This document shows, piece by piece, positions 1 to 7,617 of a DNA stretch of 64,000 nucleotides. Within the stretch, counting starts at the first letter, position 1. Each line of letters opens with the position of its first letter. The notes beneath the pieces were generated by a model. The model made no database searches, was not told where the DNA came from, and saw only the letters and a program-made list of their open reading frames with translations. Both the position numbers and the translations under genes were made by a program. The stretch spans positions 186,001-250,000 of the forward strand of contig NZ_JBBIFX010000001.1 of assembly GCF_037543845.1 (NCBI RefSeq). The letters run 5' to 3'. Source of the DNA: Gymnodinialimonas ulvae (GTDB taxonomy: Bacteria; Pseudomonadota; Alphaproteobacteria; Rhodobacterales; Rhodobacteraceae).

Positions 1-642
1 GACGACCTCTGGCGTGAGACGGCCGGGCTCGTTTTCGATCAGGTCCAGAAGCGTGCGCCCTTCGACAAAATCCATCGCCATATAGGCGGTGCCGTTGTCG
101 CGAAAATACTGATGGACGCCGACGATATAGGGGTGCTGCAGGCAGGCCAGCGCGCGCGCCTCTTTCTCGAACAGTTCCAGAATGGCGTCGAACTCGACCG
201 CGTTGCCTTGACTGCGGACGCACACCGTCTGGTTCGAACGAAAGCACATCGCGCTTGGGAAGCATTCCTTTATCACCACGCGCCGGCCCAGGCTGTCGCG
301 CGCCAGATAGGTGACGCCGAAGCCACCGGCGTTGAGGTAGCTGTCGATCCTGTACTGCCCACCACACAGGGTGGCGCCGGGGGGCAGCTCATCTCCCTGG
401 GTGATGTGATCGGGTTCCATGGGTGCGATTGCCTGCTGGTTTCGAGCGCTCGGTCCCGGCCCATCCGGGGGCGCGCCTGTTGCGTCCAATTCGCGCTTGA
501 AACGTGGCGGGAATGTGGCGAAGGGCTGGGCATCGCGGGCACAATAGCTGCAATTCCATTCGATTTTGGCGGGACCCAGAAACACTTTTGCGCGGTGTAA
601 ACCTATCGGATTGGCGACTCTCATGTCAGGTTTGGTTGACAT
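1..642 (-). CDS. Ser/Thr protein kinase, N-terminal part (cut by window edge)
   Basis: Reading the minus strand gives an open frame from an ATG at 642 to the window edge, so only about 214 N-terminal residues are visible. The glycine-rich loop (GGFGVTYLARDSLGRR), the catalytic lysine context (VVIKECFP) and the hinge (NGTAYMAMDFVEG) closely match the two complete kinases at 36557-40012 and 40815-43055. It is therefore a eukaryotic-like Ser/Thr kinase of the same subfamily. Upstream of the kinase domain lie about 70 extra residues with a CxxC (WNCSYC) that could be half of a zinc ribbon. An internal ATG at 420 would drop this extension; I prefer 642 because the frame stays open with good codon use. 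The rest of the protein, including any membrane segment or sensor domain, is outside the window. The gene is divergent from the puc operon. Confidence 0.85.
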   Translation of the reverse strand, partial: MSTKPDMRVANPIGLHRAKVFLGPAKIEWNCSYCARDAQPFATFPPRFKRELDATGAPPDGPGPSARNQQAIAPMEPDHITQGDELPPGATLCGGQYRIDSYLNAGGFGVTYLARDSLGRRVVIKECFPSAMCFRSNQTVCVRSQGNAVEFDAILELFEKEARALACLQHPYIVGVHQYFRDNGTAYMAMDFVEGRTLLDLIENEPGRLTPEVV

Positions 643-848
643 GTATTCTGGTCAAGTGGCGGGATATCAGGGCCGCAAGACAGCCGATCTCGTGGCGTTT
701 CTCGCCAATCGGTGCGTTGAATTTTGCAAAACGCTGCAAAGGCAAGGTCGACGAAGCAAGAATGAAAAACACACTTTATCAGGCACTTGGCAGCGGGTTG
801 ATTGCAGGTGAAAACAGTGCCTTCGCAGGGTCGGTGTACGGTGGTTAA

Positions 849-891
849 TGTAAGTCACACTTTACAGTTGACGTGTAAGTTTTGTGTGACA
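849..891 (+). promoter_or_regulatory. Two tandem PpsR/CrtJ-type boxes upstream of pucBA
   Basis: Two perfect TGT-N12-ACA palindromes lie seven bases apart, at 849-866 and 874-891. This is the operator consensus of the aerobic photosynthesis repressor PpsR (CrtJ), which typically binds paired sites. A possible -35 hexamer TTGACG at 868-873 lies between the boxes; a matching -10 element is not clear. The pair ends 122 bases before the pucB start. The inferred effect is oxygen/light repression of the LH2 operon. Confidence 0.8.
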
Positions 892-1013
892 TTCTTTGAG
901 GTGATGGACCCGGATGCTTGACGAAATGTCATTGCCGCTGCGGGCTCGTCGCTCGCCGGTACGTGGGGCTTGCCCCTCGGACCAAATCTCGAAGTGAAGA
1001 GGAGAGGAACATC

Positions 1014-1169
1014 ATGTCTGATGATCCGGATAAAGTCTGGCCCACGGGTCTGACCCTCAAAGAGGCGGAAGAGGTGCATAGCTACCTCATCGACGGCACG
1101 CGGGTGTTTGGGGGGATCGCTTTGGTCGCTCACTTCCTCGTGGCTGTTGCAACGCCTTGGCTGGGCTGA
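1014..1169 (+). CDS. pucB: Light-harvesting 2 (B800-850) beta polypeptide
   Basis: The 51-residue product contains the WPTGLT start region, a single membrane helix with the bacteriochlorophyll-ligand histidine (LVAHFLVA) and the C-terminal TPWLG, all typical of PucB. It is a membrane antenna subunit that forms the LH2 ring together with PucA. The ATG at 1014 follows a strong ribosome-binding site (AGGAGAGG). An in-frame start further upstream would add residues foreign to the family and is rejected. pucA follows after 15 bases. Confidence 0.95.
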   Translation: MSDDPDKVWPTGLTLKEAEEVHSYLIDGTRVFGGIALVAHFLVAVATPWLG

Positions 1170-1184
1170 CGGGAGCAAGATCGC

Positions 1185-1547
1185 ATGAACAATTCAAAGA
1201 TCTGGCTTGTCGTTAAGCCCACCGTCGGTATTCCGCTGTTTTTGTCAGCGGTCGCCGTCGGCTCTTTTGCGGTGCATGTCGCCGTTGTCAGCAATACCAC
1301 CTGGGTGTCTGATTTCCTGTCTGGACAGGAACTTGGATCAGGCTCGGCGGCGCTGGAAACGGAAACGAATATCCTGCCTGCAAGTGCCGACGTCACACCT
1401 GACGCGCCAATGTATCTCGACGCCGCTGCCGATGATGGCATGACGGTGATCTTGCCCGACGGGCGGACAGCACGGCTTGTCATCGAAGACCCGGTGACGC
1501 TGGCCTCTGCGAGCGCATTGATACCAACTGACACGGCGCTGGACTAA
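1185..1547 (+). CDS. pucA: Light-harvesting 2 alpha polypeptide with long C-terminal extension
   Basis: The first ~50 residues are a canonical LH2 alpha chain: KIWLVVKPTVGIPLFLSAVA, then the helix with the bacteriochlorophyll-binding histidine (FAVHVAVV) and NTTW. Ordinary PucA proteins are about 54 residues long; this one has 120, because an extra acidic tail of about 65 residues follows (PDAPMYLDAAADDGMTVILP and beyond). The pucA2 product of Rhodobacter sphaeroides also has a long C-terminal extension, so the arrangement has a precedent, but this tail has no recognisable motif. A ribosome-binding site (GGGAGCAAGA) precedes the ATG. It is co-transcribed with pucB. Confidence 0.92.
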   Translation: MNNSKIWLVVKPTVGIPLFLSAVAVGSFAVHVAVVSNTTWVSDFLSGQELGSGSAALETETNILPASADVTPDAPMYLDAAADDGMTVILPDGRTARLVIEDPVTLASASALIPTDTALD

Positions 1548-1562
1548 GCGCCTTGTTCTTCA

Positions 1563-1609
1563 CGACCGGGGGATAGAAGCGCGCGCCGCTTCTTGACCCG
1601 GCCCGGTCG
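1563..1609 (+). promoter_or_regulatory. Two-tier stem-loop between pucA and pucC
   Basis: An outer 8-bp stem (CGACCGGG at 1563-1570 with CCCGGTCG at 1602-1609) encloses an inner 7-bp stem (AGAAGCG at 1575-1581 with CGCTTCT at 1587-1593). No T-run follows, so it is not a classical intrinsic terminator. In Rhodobacter puc operons an intercistronic hairpin protects the abundant pucBA message and lowers pucC expression; the same role is inferred here. Confidence 0.7.
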
Positions 1610-1645
1610 CCATATTTTTCAGCGGCCAGCAGAAACGGGGCATCC

Positions 1646-3037
1646 GTGAGCGCCATACGTGACAATATCCTGCGCCGGATCACCACGATCACGCCGCGCT
1701 ACCTGCCGTTTGCCGAAGTCGCCAGCGAAACGGCCCCCCTGTCACGCCTTCTGCGTCTTTCCCTGTTTCAGGTTTCCGTCGGCATGGCTCTTGTGCTGTT
1801 GGTCGGCACCCTCAACCGCGTGATGATCGTCGAACTTGGCGTGCCCGCATCACTCGTGGCGATCATGCTGGCCTTGCCACTGATTTTCGCGCCATTCCGC
1901 GCCTTGATCGGGTTCAAATCGGATCAACACCGCTCCGCGCTCGGCTGGCGACGCGTGCCCTACATCTGGAAGGGCACCATGCTGCAATTCGGCGGCTTCG
2001 CAATCATGCCCTTCGCGCTTCTGGTCCTGTCCGGCTACGATCAGGCCGCCGATGCGCCGCTCTGGATCGGGCGGGCCTCGGCGGCCCTCGCCTTCCTCTT
2101 GGTGGGGGCAGGTGTGCACACAGTGCAGACCGTCGGTCTGGCGCTGGCCACCGACCTTGTCCCCGCAGAAGATCAGCCAAAAGTCGTGGGACTGATGTAT
2201 GTCATGCTGCTGGTCGGCATGATCGTAAGTGCGTTGATCTTCGGCTACCTTTTGTCGGACTACACTCCGGGCCGCCTTGTCCAGGTGGTGCAGGGGGCCG
2301 CGGTCACGACCATTGCGTTGAATCTGCTTGCCCTTTGGAAACAGGAGCCGCGCGACCGGGCGCGGGCGGCCAATCCGCCTCCGGTAGAGGCCTTCTCCGA
2401 CGCCTGGGCCGTGTTCTCGGCCCGCGAAGGGACCATGCGGCTGCTTGTTGTGATCGCGCTCGGGACCATGGCCTACGGTATGGCCGAAGTGCTGTTGGAA
2501 CCCTACGGCGGCGAGGTCCTTTCGATGTCGGTTGCCATGACGACGCGCCTGACCGCCGTGCTTGCCGCGGGTGGGCTCTTGGGTTTTGGGCTTGCCAGCC
2601 ATGTGTTGCTACGCGGGGCGGCGCCATTGAACGTTGCGACGTTCGGGGCGGCCATCGGTGTGCCGGCCTTCATCGCCATTGCCATTGCCGCTCAGATGGG
2701 TGGCGTGACGCTCTTCACCGCAGGCACATTCGTGTCGGGCGTCGGTGCGGGGCTGTTCGGCCATGGGACGCTCACGGCCACGATGCGACGCGCGCCGCGT
2801 TCGCAGATCGGGCTGGCGCTCGGGGCCTGGGGTGCAGTGCAGGCCACCGCCGCCGGGATCGCCATCGCTGTCGGCGGGATCATTCGCGACGTCATTCTTG
2901 CCATGCCGGGAACCGTCGGTCCGGCTGCACCTTACATACCCGTTTTCCTGCTGGAAGCCGTCTTCCTATTGGCGGCTTTGTGCGTAATCTGGCGCTTGCA
3001 TGCAAAAGCGCCTCGAAATCTGGGCCTTGAGCCCTAA
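1646..3037 (+). CDS. pucC: PucC, LH2 assembly protein (BCD family of the MFS)
   Basis: A 463-residue, about 12-helix membrane protein of the bacteriochlorophyll-delivery (BCD) branch of the major facilitator superfamily. The N-terminal region (RLLRLSLFQVSVGMALVLL, LNRVMIVELGVPASLVA) and the loop ALGWRRVPYIWKGTM are typical of PucC/LhaA proteins. The family is needed for assembly of light-harvesting complexes, presumably by supplying pigment or organising insertion. The start is a GTG at 1646 preceded by a GGGG ribosome-binding site. It lies in the puc operon behind the stem-loop at 1563-1609, which fits lower expression than pucBA. Confidence 0.95.
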   Translation: MSAIRDNILRRITTITPRYLPFAEVASETAPLSRLLRLSLFQVSVGMALVLLVGTLNRVMIVELGVPASLVAIMLALPLIFAPFRALIGFKSDQHRSALGWRRVPYIWKGTMLQFGGFAIMPFALLVLSGYDQAADAPLWIGRASAALAFLLVGAGVHTVQTVGLALATDLVPAEDQPKVVGLMYVMLLVGMIVSALIFGYLLSDYTPGRLVQVVQGAAVTTIALNLLALWKQEPRDRARAANPPPVEAFSDAWAVFSAREGTMRLLVVIALGTMAYGMAEVLLEPYGGEVLSMSVAMTTRLTAVLAAGGLLGFGLASHVLLRGAAPLNVATFGAAIGVPAFIAIAIAAQMGGVTLFTAGTFVSGVGAGLFGHGTLTATMRRAPRSQIGLALGAWGAVQATAAGIAIAVGGIIRDVILAMPGTVGPAAPYIPVFLLEAVFLLAALCVIWRLHAKAPRNLGLEP

Positions 3038-3104
3038 CATATGGATTTGGTAGTCTTGCATCTGCAAGACACCCGCGTCCGTTCAATTGGGGAGGCCCGC
3101 AGAA

Positions 3105-3755
3105 ATGTCCACGATTGTCACCCGGCTTTACGAAGATCCGGCCAACGCCGATGCCGCTGTCGCAACGCTCAAAGCGGAGGGGTTTCCGGAAGATTGCATG
3201 AGCGTGGTTGAGCAACGCTCGCGTCGTTCGGCGCAAGACATGATCGAAGAGGCCGGTGTGCCCTCGGATGTCGCGCAGCAATACGCCCAACACCTGTCCG
3301 CCAATCGCGCCCTTCTGGTGGTGCGCGCGCCGTTCGTGCCGTTCGGTGCGGCCCGCCGCGCCATCGAGGTTGCCGATACCTATCCGGCCTTCGACGCCGG
3401 GGTCGCCAACGAGAACATCAACATCCCCGAAGAGCCCAACCCGGACCTCTTCCTGTCCATCCTGCCGTCGCATCGCCTGTTCCTGACCAACATGCTTGAT
3501 GTGCGCAATGACTTGAAGCCGCGTGGTTTTTCGCGGGCATTCCGTATTCCTCTTCTGTCCGAGAAGCCCAAGAAGCGGATGCGCCCGGCAGTGATTGATC
3601 AGCGGTTCGGCGATTTCCTGTTCCCGCTTCTGGCGCGCAATCGCAAGATGACGAAGAGACATACGATCAACGCGTACTTCGCCGACTTTGCATTGCCCCA
3701 CATCTGGCGGCGCAAGCCCAAGGCGCGTGTCGGCGCGTGGCGCTACACAACCTGA
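3105..3755 (+). CDS. Puc-cluster protein with general-stress-protein-like N-terminus, function unknown
   Basis: A 216-residue soluble protein. The ATG at 3105 is chosen because GGGGAGG lies at ideal spacing just upstream. Residues 1-90 (STIVTRLYEDPANADAAVA, LKAEGFP) resemble the alpha/beta fold of YflT/DUF1269-type stress proteins, which shuffle motifs of the type 'addition of a loop after VxxLY'. The C-terminal half is basic and ends WRRKPKARVGAWRY. It follows pucC by 67 bases on the same strand and is probably part of the puc operon; Rhodobacter capsulatus has pucD and pucE in this place, but I cannot equate this protein with either. The 3' end overlaps the oxyR end by 13 bases tail to tail. 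Confidence 0.75.
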   Translation: MSTIVTRLYEDPANADAAVATLKAEGFPEDCMSVVEQRSRRSAQDMIEEAGVPSDVAQQYAQHLSANRALLVVRAPFVPFGAARRAIEVADTYPAFDAGVANENINIPEEPNPDLFLSILPSHRLFLTNMLDVRNDLKPRGFSRAFRIPLLSEKPKKRMRPAVIDQRFGDFLFPLLARNRKMTKRHTINAYFADFALPHIWRRKPKARVGAWRYTT

Positions 3756-4636
3756 ACCGCGGTTCGCAGCACCTCGGCCATGCCGCCCAACTGGTGGGCA
3801 AGGGGGCTGCTTTTACGCCAGATCATCCCGATGGTCCGTTTCGGTTTGCGCCTGCCGAACCGGGACACCGACACAGCGGCGGCGGGCGTTTCCACGGAAA
3901 CCGCCATCTGCGGGATCAGCGTCACACCGATGCCCGCGCCGACCATTTGCACCAGGGTTGACAGGTTTGAACCATCCAGCCCTTCGCGTGGAAGCGGTGA
4001 CCGGATGTTGCAAAATTCAAGCGCCTGATCACGAAAGCAATGGCCTTCCTCGAGCAACAACAACCGCATCTGGGCCAGCATTTCGACATCCGGCACCGGC
4101 TTTTCCGCGTCTGCGGCGGGGCGGATCAGGACGAATTCCTCCTCGTGAAGGGGCACCTCCGTCAGGCCGGATTCCGATACCGGCAGGGCCACGACTGCGC
4201 AATCCAGGCGGCCTGCGCGCAGATCCTCGATCAGCGTCGGGGTTAACGTCTCGCGGATGTGCAGGTCGATGTCCGTGTAGCTTTGGCTGAGAGCGCCGAT
4301 GATGCGGGGCAAAAGGTAAGGGGCGATCGTCGGAATGATGCCCAGACGCAAGCGCCCGACCAAGCTGGTTTCCGCCGCGCGGGCCAATTCGCCAAGCTCA
4401 TCCACATCGCGTAGGATCTTGCGTGCGCGCTCCAGAAAACGCTCCCCAAACCCTGTCAGGCGCACCTGTTTTCCGCCGCGCTCAAAGAGCGCCAACCCGA
4501 AATTGGCCTCAAGATCCTTGATCTGCATTGACAGTGCGGGCTGTGTCACCGCGCAGGCATCGGCGGCGCGTCCGAAGTGACCGTGGTGGGCCAAAGCCTC
4601 GACATAGCGCAATTGTTTGAGGGTAAGATTTATCAT
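3743..4636 (-). CDS. oxyR: OxyR, hydrogen-peroxide-sensing LysR-type regulator
   Basis: A 297-residue LysR-family protein with an N-terminal winged helix-turn-helix (LKQLRYVEALAHHGHFGRAA) and a periplasmic-binding-like effector domain. The redox motif of OxyR is intact: LLLEEGHCFRDQALEFC places Cys200 and Cys209 at the positions of the disulfide-forming pair of E. coli OxyR (Cys199/Cys208). Peroxide oxidation of this pair turns the factor into an activator of antioxidant genes. It is divergent from katG, the classical target, across 132 bases. Peroxide control of the adjacent catalase-peroxidase is therefore strongly suggested. Confidence 0.93.
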   Translation of the reverse strand: MINLTLKQLRYVEALAHHGHFGRAADACAVTQPALSMQIKDLEANFGLALFERGGKQVRLTGFGERFLERARKILRDVDELGELARAAETSLVGRLRLGIIPTIAPYLLPRIIGALSQSYTDIDLHIRETLTPTLIEDLRAGRLDCAVVALPVSESGLTEVPLHEEEFVLIRPAADAEKPVPDVEMLAQMRLLLLEEGHCFRDQALEFCNIRSPLPREGLDGSNLSTLVQMVGAGIGVTLIPQMAVSVETPAAAVSVSRFGRRKPKRTIGMIWRKSSPLAHQLGGMAEVLRTAVQVV

Positions 4637-4768
4637 CAGGTGAACTTATCGCAGCAATCAGAAAATACAACTGTAGCTAATAGAGTTGGGCTGGTAAAAA
4701 CGAGGCAATCGCGAGTCGCAAGACCGGTGTGCCGCGTGCCACCTCAACAGCCAGCAGGGAAGAATAAA
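4637..4768 (+). promoter_or_regulatory. oxyR-katG divergent promoter region
   Basis: 132 bases separate the two divergent starts. The stretch 4660-4690 is AT-rich compared with its surroundings (GAAAATACAACTGTAGCTAA), as expected for a promoter and OxyR binding, but I could not fit a clean four-part ATAG-type OxyR site by eye. A ribosome-binding site (CAGGGAAG) for katG lies at 4754-4762. Confidence 0.5.
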
Positions 4769-6943
4769 ATGATGGATGGAGCCCCGATTTCGACAGGCCG
4801 CTGCCCCGTGATGCACGGACCGGGCAAGCAACCCAGCGCCAGCACCGCAAATGAGCATTGGTGGCCGAACCAGCTCAACCTCAAACCGCTGAACGGCAAT
4901 TCGCCGAAACTCGACCCGATGGGTGAAGCGTTTGATTACGCAAAGGAATTTCAGAAGCTCAATTTGGAGCAGGTCAAGGCCGACGTCAAAGCGCTGCTGA
5001 CCGAAAGTCAGGATTGGTGGCCCGCGGATTACGGCCATTACGGCGGCTTGATGATCCGCCTTGCGTGGCACTCTGCCGGAACTTATCGCACCTATGACGG
5101 GCGCGGTGGCGCGGGCAATGGCACGCACCGGTTTGCGCCGCTGAACTCCTGGCCCGACAACGGCAATCTCGACAAGGCGCGCCGCCTTTTGTGGCCGATC
5201 AAAGAGAAGTACGGCAAGTCGCTGTCCTGGGCCGATCTGTTCATTCTGGCGGGCAACATGTCGCTTGAATCGATGGGCTTCAAAACCTTCGGCTTCGCCG
5301 GCGGACGTGAAGACGTATGGGAACCCGACGAGGACATTTACTGGGGGCCGGAAGCTGCGTGGCTTGGTGACGAGCGCTATTCCGGCGACCGCGATCTGGA
5401 AAACCCGCTGGCGGCGGTTCAGATGGGTCTGATCTACGTCAATCCCGAAGGTCCGAACGGGACCCCGGACCCGCTGGCCTCGGCCCATGATATCCGCGAC
5501 ACGTTTGCCCGGATGGCGATGAATGACGAAGAAACCGTAGCACTTGTCGCTGGGGGTCACACCTTCGGTAAGGCGCATGGCGCAGGCGATCCCGAACTGG
5601 TTGCAGCCGAGCCGGAAGGTGCGCCGTTGGAACAGCTTGGCCTTGGCTGGAAGAACGGCTTTGAATCCGGCAAAGGCATCCATGCCACGACCTCGGGGAT
5701 CGAAGGCGCCTGGACGCCAAACCCGACGCAGTGGGACATGGGTTATTTTGATATGCTCTTCGGATACGAGTGGGAATTGACCAAGTCGCCCGCCGGCGCG
5801 CAGCAATGGCAACCCATCGATCTGAAAGAGGAAGATATGGCGCCCACTGCCGATGGGCAGGGTAAGACCCATATCATGATGACGACTGCGGACATGGCGA
5901 TGCGCATGGACCCGGCCTATGAAAAGATCAGCCGCGATTTCCACGCCAACCCTGACAAATTCGCAGATGCGTTCGCGCGGGCTTGGTACAAGCTGACCCA
6001 CCGCGATATGGGTCCGGTGGCGCGCTATCTGGGTCCGGATGTGCCAAGCGAGGAATTGCTGTGGCAGGACCCCGTTCCCGAAGGACCGACGTTGTCGGAT
6101 GCCGACGTTGCAACGCTCAAGTCGCAGATCATGGACGCCGGTCTTTCGGTGCAGGAACTGGTGCGCGTGGCCTGGGGCTCGGCGGCGAGCTTCCGGGGCA
6201 GCGACAAGCGGGGCGGGGCCAATGGTGCGCGTATCCGCCTGGCGCCTGCCAAGGACTGGGAGGTCAACAACCCGGCGGAACTGTCCAAGGTTCTCAAGGC
6301 GTTGGAAGGTATCCAGGCCGGGTTCGGCAAGCCCGTTTCGATGGCGGATCTGATAGTTCTGGGCGGCGGTGCTGCGATTGAAGCGGCGGCGAAAGCGGGC
6401 GGCTACGACGTCACCGTGCCGTTCAATTCGGGCCGTGGGGATGCGTCGCAGGAGCAGACGGACGTGGAAGCCTACGACGTGTTGGAGCCCAAGTCGGACG
6501 CGTTCCGCAACTACCACGCGCCGTTCAGCTTGCGTGAGCCGGCAGATATGATGGTCGACAAGGCGCAGCTTCTGGGCCTGACCATGCCTCAGATGACGGT
6601 TCTGATGGGCGGCATGCGGGCGCTTGGGGCAACCCATGGCGACAGTAAACATGGGGTCCTGACCGACACACCCGGTGTGCTGAACAACAAGTTTTTCAAG
6701 AACTTGCTGAGCATGGACACGACCTGGACGCCGACGGATAGCGGTGTTCTGGAAGGGCGCGACGCCTCGGGCGCGTTGACCTGGACGGCGACCGTTGTGG
6801 ACCTTGTATTCGGCTCCAACAGCCAGCTGCGCGCGGTTGCGGAGGTCTATGCCTGCAACGACGCGGACCGGAAAATGGTCGATGATTTCATCGCCGCTTG
6901 GGTTCAGGTCATGGAAAACGACCGCTTCGATCTGCATCGCTAA
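4769..6943 (+). CDS. katG: Catalase-peroxidase KatG
   Basis: A 724-residue bifunctional haem catalase-peroxidase that destroys hydrogen peroxide. The distal site is in IRLAWHSAGTYR (catalytic Arg, Trp, His), the proximal haem histidine in VALVAGGHTFGKAHGAG, and the remaining partners of the Trp-Tyr-Met cross-link that gives catalase activity are in GLIYVNPEG (Tyr) and FARMAMNDEE (Met). The second, non-haem half of the usual two-domain protein is present to the end (WVQVMENDRFDLHR). The ATG at 4769 is preceded by CAGGGAAG; a longer frame reaching back into the oxyR promoter is not believed. It is divergent from oxyR. Confidence 0.96.
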   Translation: MMDGAPISTGRCPVMHGPGKQPSASTANEHWWPNQLNLKPLNGNSPKLDPMGEAFDYAKEFQKLNLEQVKADVKALLTESQDWWPADYGHYGGLMIRLAWHSAGTYRTYDGRGGAGNGTHRFAPLNSWPDNGNLDKARRLLWPIKEKYGKSLSWADLFILAGNMSLESMGFKTFGFAGGREDVWEPDEDIYWGPEAAWLGDERYSGDRDLENPLAAVQMGLIYVNPEGPNGTPDPLASAHDIRDTFARMAMNDEETVALVAGGHTFGKAHGAGDPELVAAEPEGAPLEQLGLGWKNGFESGKGIHATTSGIEGAWTPNPTQWDMGYFDMLFGYEWELTKSPAGAQQWQPIDLKEEDMAPTADGQGKTHIMMTTADMAMRMDPAYEKISRDFHANPDKFADAFARAWYKLTHRDMGPVARYLGPDVPSEELLWQDPVPEGPTLSDADVATLKSQIMDAGLSVQELVRVAWGSAASFRGSDKRGGANGARIRLAPAKDWEVNNPAELSKVLKALEGIQAGFGKPVSMADLIVLGGGAAIEAAAKAGGYDVTVPFNSGRGDASQEQTDVEAYDVLEPKSDAFRNYHAPFSLREPADMMVDKAQLLGLTMPQMTVLMGGMRALGATHGDSKHGVLTDTPGVLNNKFFKNLLSMDTTWTPTDSGVLEGRDASGALTWTATVVDLVFGSNSQLRAVAEVYACNDADRKMVDDFIAAWVQVMENDRFDLHR

Positions 6944-6967
6944 AGCGGATTGAACGTTTGAGATTGG

Positions 6968-7000
6968 GGGCGCGTCGGGAAACCGGCGCGCCCTTTTTTT
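6968..7000 (+). terminator. Intrinsic terminator after katG
   Basis: GGGCGCG at 6968-6974 pairs with CGCGCCC at 6987-6993, extended inward by TCGG/CCGG around a GAAA tetraloop, and is followed directly by seven T residues. The rest of the gap up to 7240 holds an imperfect inverted repeat around 7131-7158 and no convincing gene. Confidence 0.9.
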
Positions 7001-7239
7001 ATTTGGGCGGCGGGGCTTGGGCTAATGAAACAAGGGCGTTCAGCGGCGTTTGCCGCGATGGTAGGTCAAGGCCATGTCGTTGATATTCTGGAACACGGGT
7101 TCGGCAAACCGGGCCTTGGCAACTGCAAAAATGAGCCCGCGCTTGGTTAACAAGCGGGGCAAATGGTCGTGTGGTCAGGCGGATTTGATGGGGGAAGCGA
7201 TCTGCATGGGCGCAGTGTAGCATGAGGCCTTGCAGGCGC

Positions 7240-7536
7240 TCAGGGTGTTTCGCGCAGGAAGTTTGGGATGCAGGCCTCGAGCCCTGCCGGCAGCACCAGC
7301 CAAGCGCCGGCGGCGTAGAGCTGCGCGGGGAGATTTTCCGTTTCGGAACCAAGGGTTAGAGAGATTGGCGAGCGGCCCGTTATGGCTATATCCGACGGCA
7401 ATTGGCCGACCAGATCAGTGGGCGGGAAGGGCACGAAGGCGGCGGGCGCGTCGCCTCCAAGGCGCATGACCAGGGCGAGCACGCCGATCCAGGCCACGAA
7501 GACCACCGGAAGCGCGATCAGGAGGCGCTTCAACAT
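7240..7536 (-). CDS. Small membrane-anchored protein, unknown
   Basis: The 98-residue product starts MLKRLLIALPVVFVAWIGVL, a single N-terminal membrane helix or signal anchor, followed by a short hydrophilic domain (GDAPAAFVPFPPTDLVGQLP). A longer version starting at 7602 would place 22 residues before the helix; neither start has a clear ribosome-binding site. I do not recognise a family. It lies just downstream of, and probably in the same transcript as, the two genes at 7618-9071. Confidence 0.55.
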   Translation of the reverse strand: MLKRLLIALPVVFVAWIGVLALVMRLGGDAPAAFVPFPPTDLVGQLPSDIAITGRSPISLTLGSETENLPAQLYAAGAWLVLPAGLEACIPNFLRETP

Positions 7537-7617
7537 GTGACCATCGGGGCAGAGATGGTCAGGGTTTGTCCGCGCCGCGCGGGGCCGCGAAACTGTGCCC
7601 ATCTGGGCGCATCTGCG

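Noticed and set aside
4658..6937. Very long open frame on the minus strand opposite katG
   Set aside because: It is the complement of a fully conserved katG, is rich in Arg/His/Gln as expected of an antisense frame in high-GC DNA, and has no recognisable domain.
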